7,139 nucleotides of DNA from Acidobacteriaceae bacterium. GTDB lineage: Bacteria; Acidobacteriota; Terriglobia; Terriglobales; Acidobacteriaceae. The notes beneath the pieces are model-generated. The model saw nothing but the letters and a program-made list of their open reading frames with translations, searched no databases and was not told the DNA's origin. Each line of letters begins with the position of its first letter. The stretch's first letter is position 1. This document shows positions 7,104-7,139 of this stretch, piece by piece. A program made the translations under genes and the position numbers. The stretch lies in contig JASHTU010000637.1 of the NCBI GenBank assembly GCA_030040395.1, forward strand, positions 1-7,139, in the 5' to 3' direction.

Positions 7104-7126
7104 ATGGGCCCATACTCGGGGTATGG
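7104..7126 (-). promoter_or_regulatory. Overlapping palindromes upstream of the receptor gene, possible operator
   Basis: ATGGGCCCAT (7104-7113) is a perfect 10-base palindrome. It overlaps CCATAC-N5-GTATGG (7110-7126), a perfect 6-bp inverted repeat. The pair lies about 90 bases before the receptor ATG, next to an AT-rich TATTAT (7092-7097) that could be a weak -10 box. A second palindrome, CTAGCTAG, is at 7060-7067. No convincing -35 box was found. The position fits a regulator binding site or an RNA hairpin, but no known operator is recognised. Confidence 0.35.
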
Positions 7127-7139
7127 CTCTGGGACGCCC

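Overview
The window is moderately GC-rich chromosomal DNA, and all four recognisable genes lie on the minus strand. The strongest taxonomic hint is a 1196-residue Oar-like TonB-dependent receptor with an N-terminal carboxypeptidase-regulatory-like domain. This protein family is greatly expanded in Acidobacteriota. I therefore infer an acidobacterial or similar diderm soil bacterium, without proof from a marker gene.

Reading in the direction of transcription (high to low coordinates), the layout is as follows. (1) A short upstream region with palindromes (about 7015-7139). (2) The outer-membrane receptor (7014-3424). (3) A 338-base gap with no convincing gene. (4) A Tat-exported protein of the HpcH/HpaI aldolase fold (3085-1961). 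(5) A 136-base gap holding a perfect TATAAT hexamer and a bulged hairpin. (6) A secreted YncE/YVTN-type beta-propeller protein (1824-613). (7) A strong hairpin followed by a T-run, which looks like an intrinsic terminator (579-537). (8) The first 151 codons of a rhomboid-family intramembrane serine protease (453 to beyond base 1).

The first three genes all encode envelope or exported proteins and may form one functional module: a receptor importing a large or scarce compound, a periplasmic aldolase-like protein and a propeller protein. Their substrate cannot be read from the sequence. The rhomboid gene sits after the terminator and is probably a separate unit.

The most unusual point is the aldolase-like protein. 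It carries a twin-arginine signal, although its family is normally cytoplasmic. By eye alignment it keeps the metal-ligand Glu and Asp and the active-site His, but it lacks the catalytic Arg and Asp of HpaI. It may be an exported enzyme with changed chemistry or a binding protein. No tRNA, rRNA, CRISPR array or insertion sequence was recognised.
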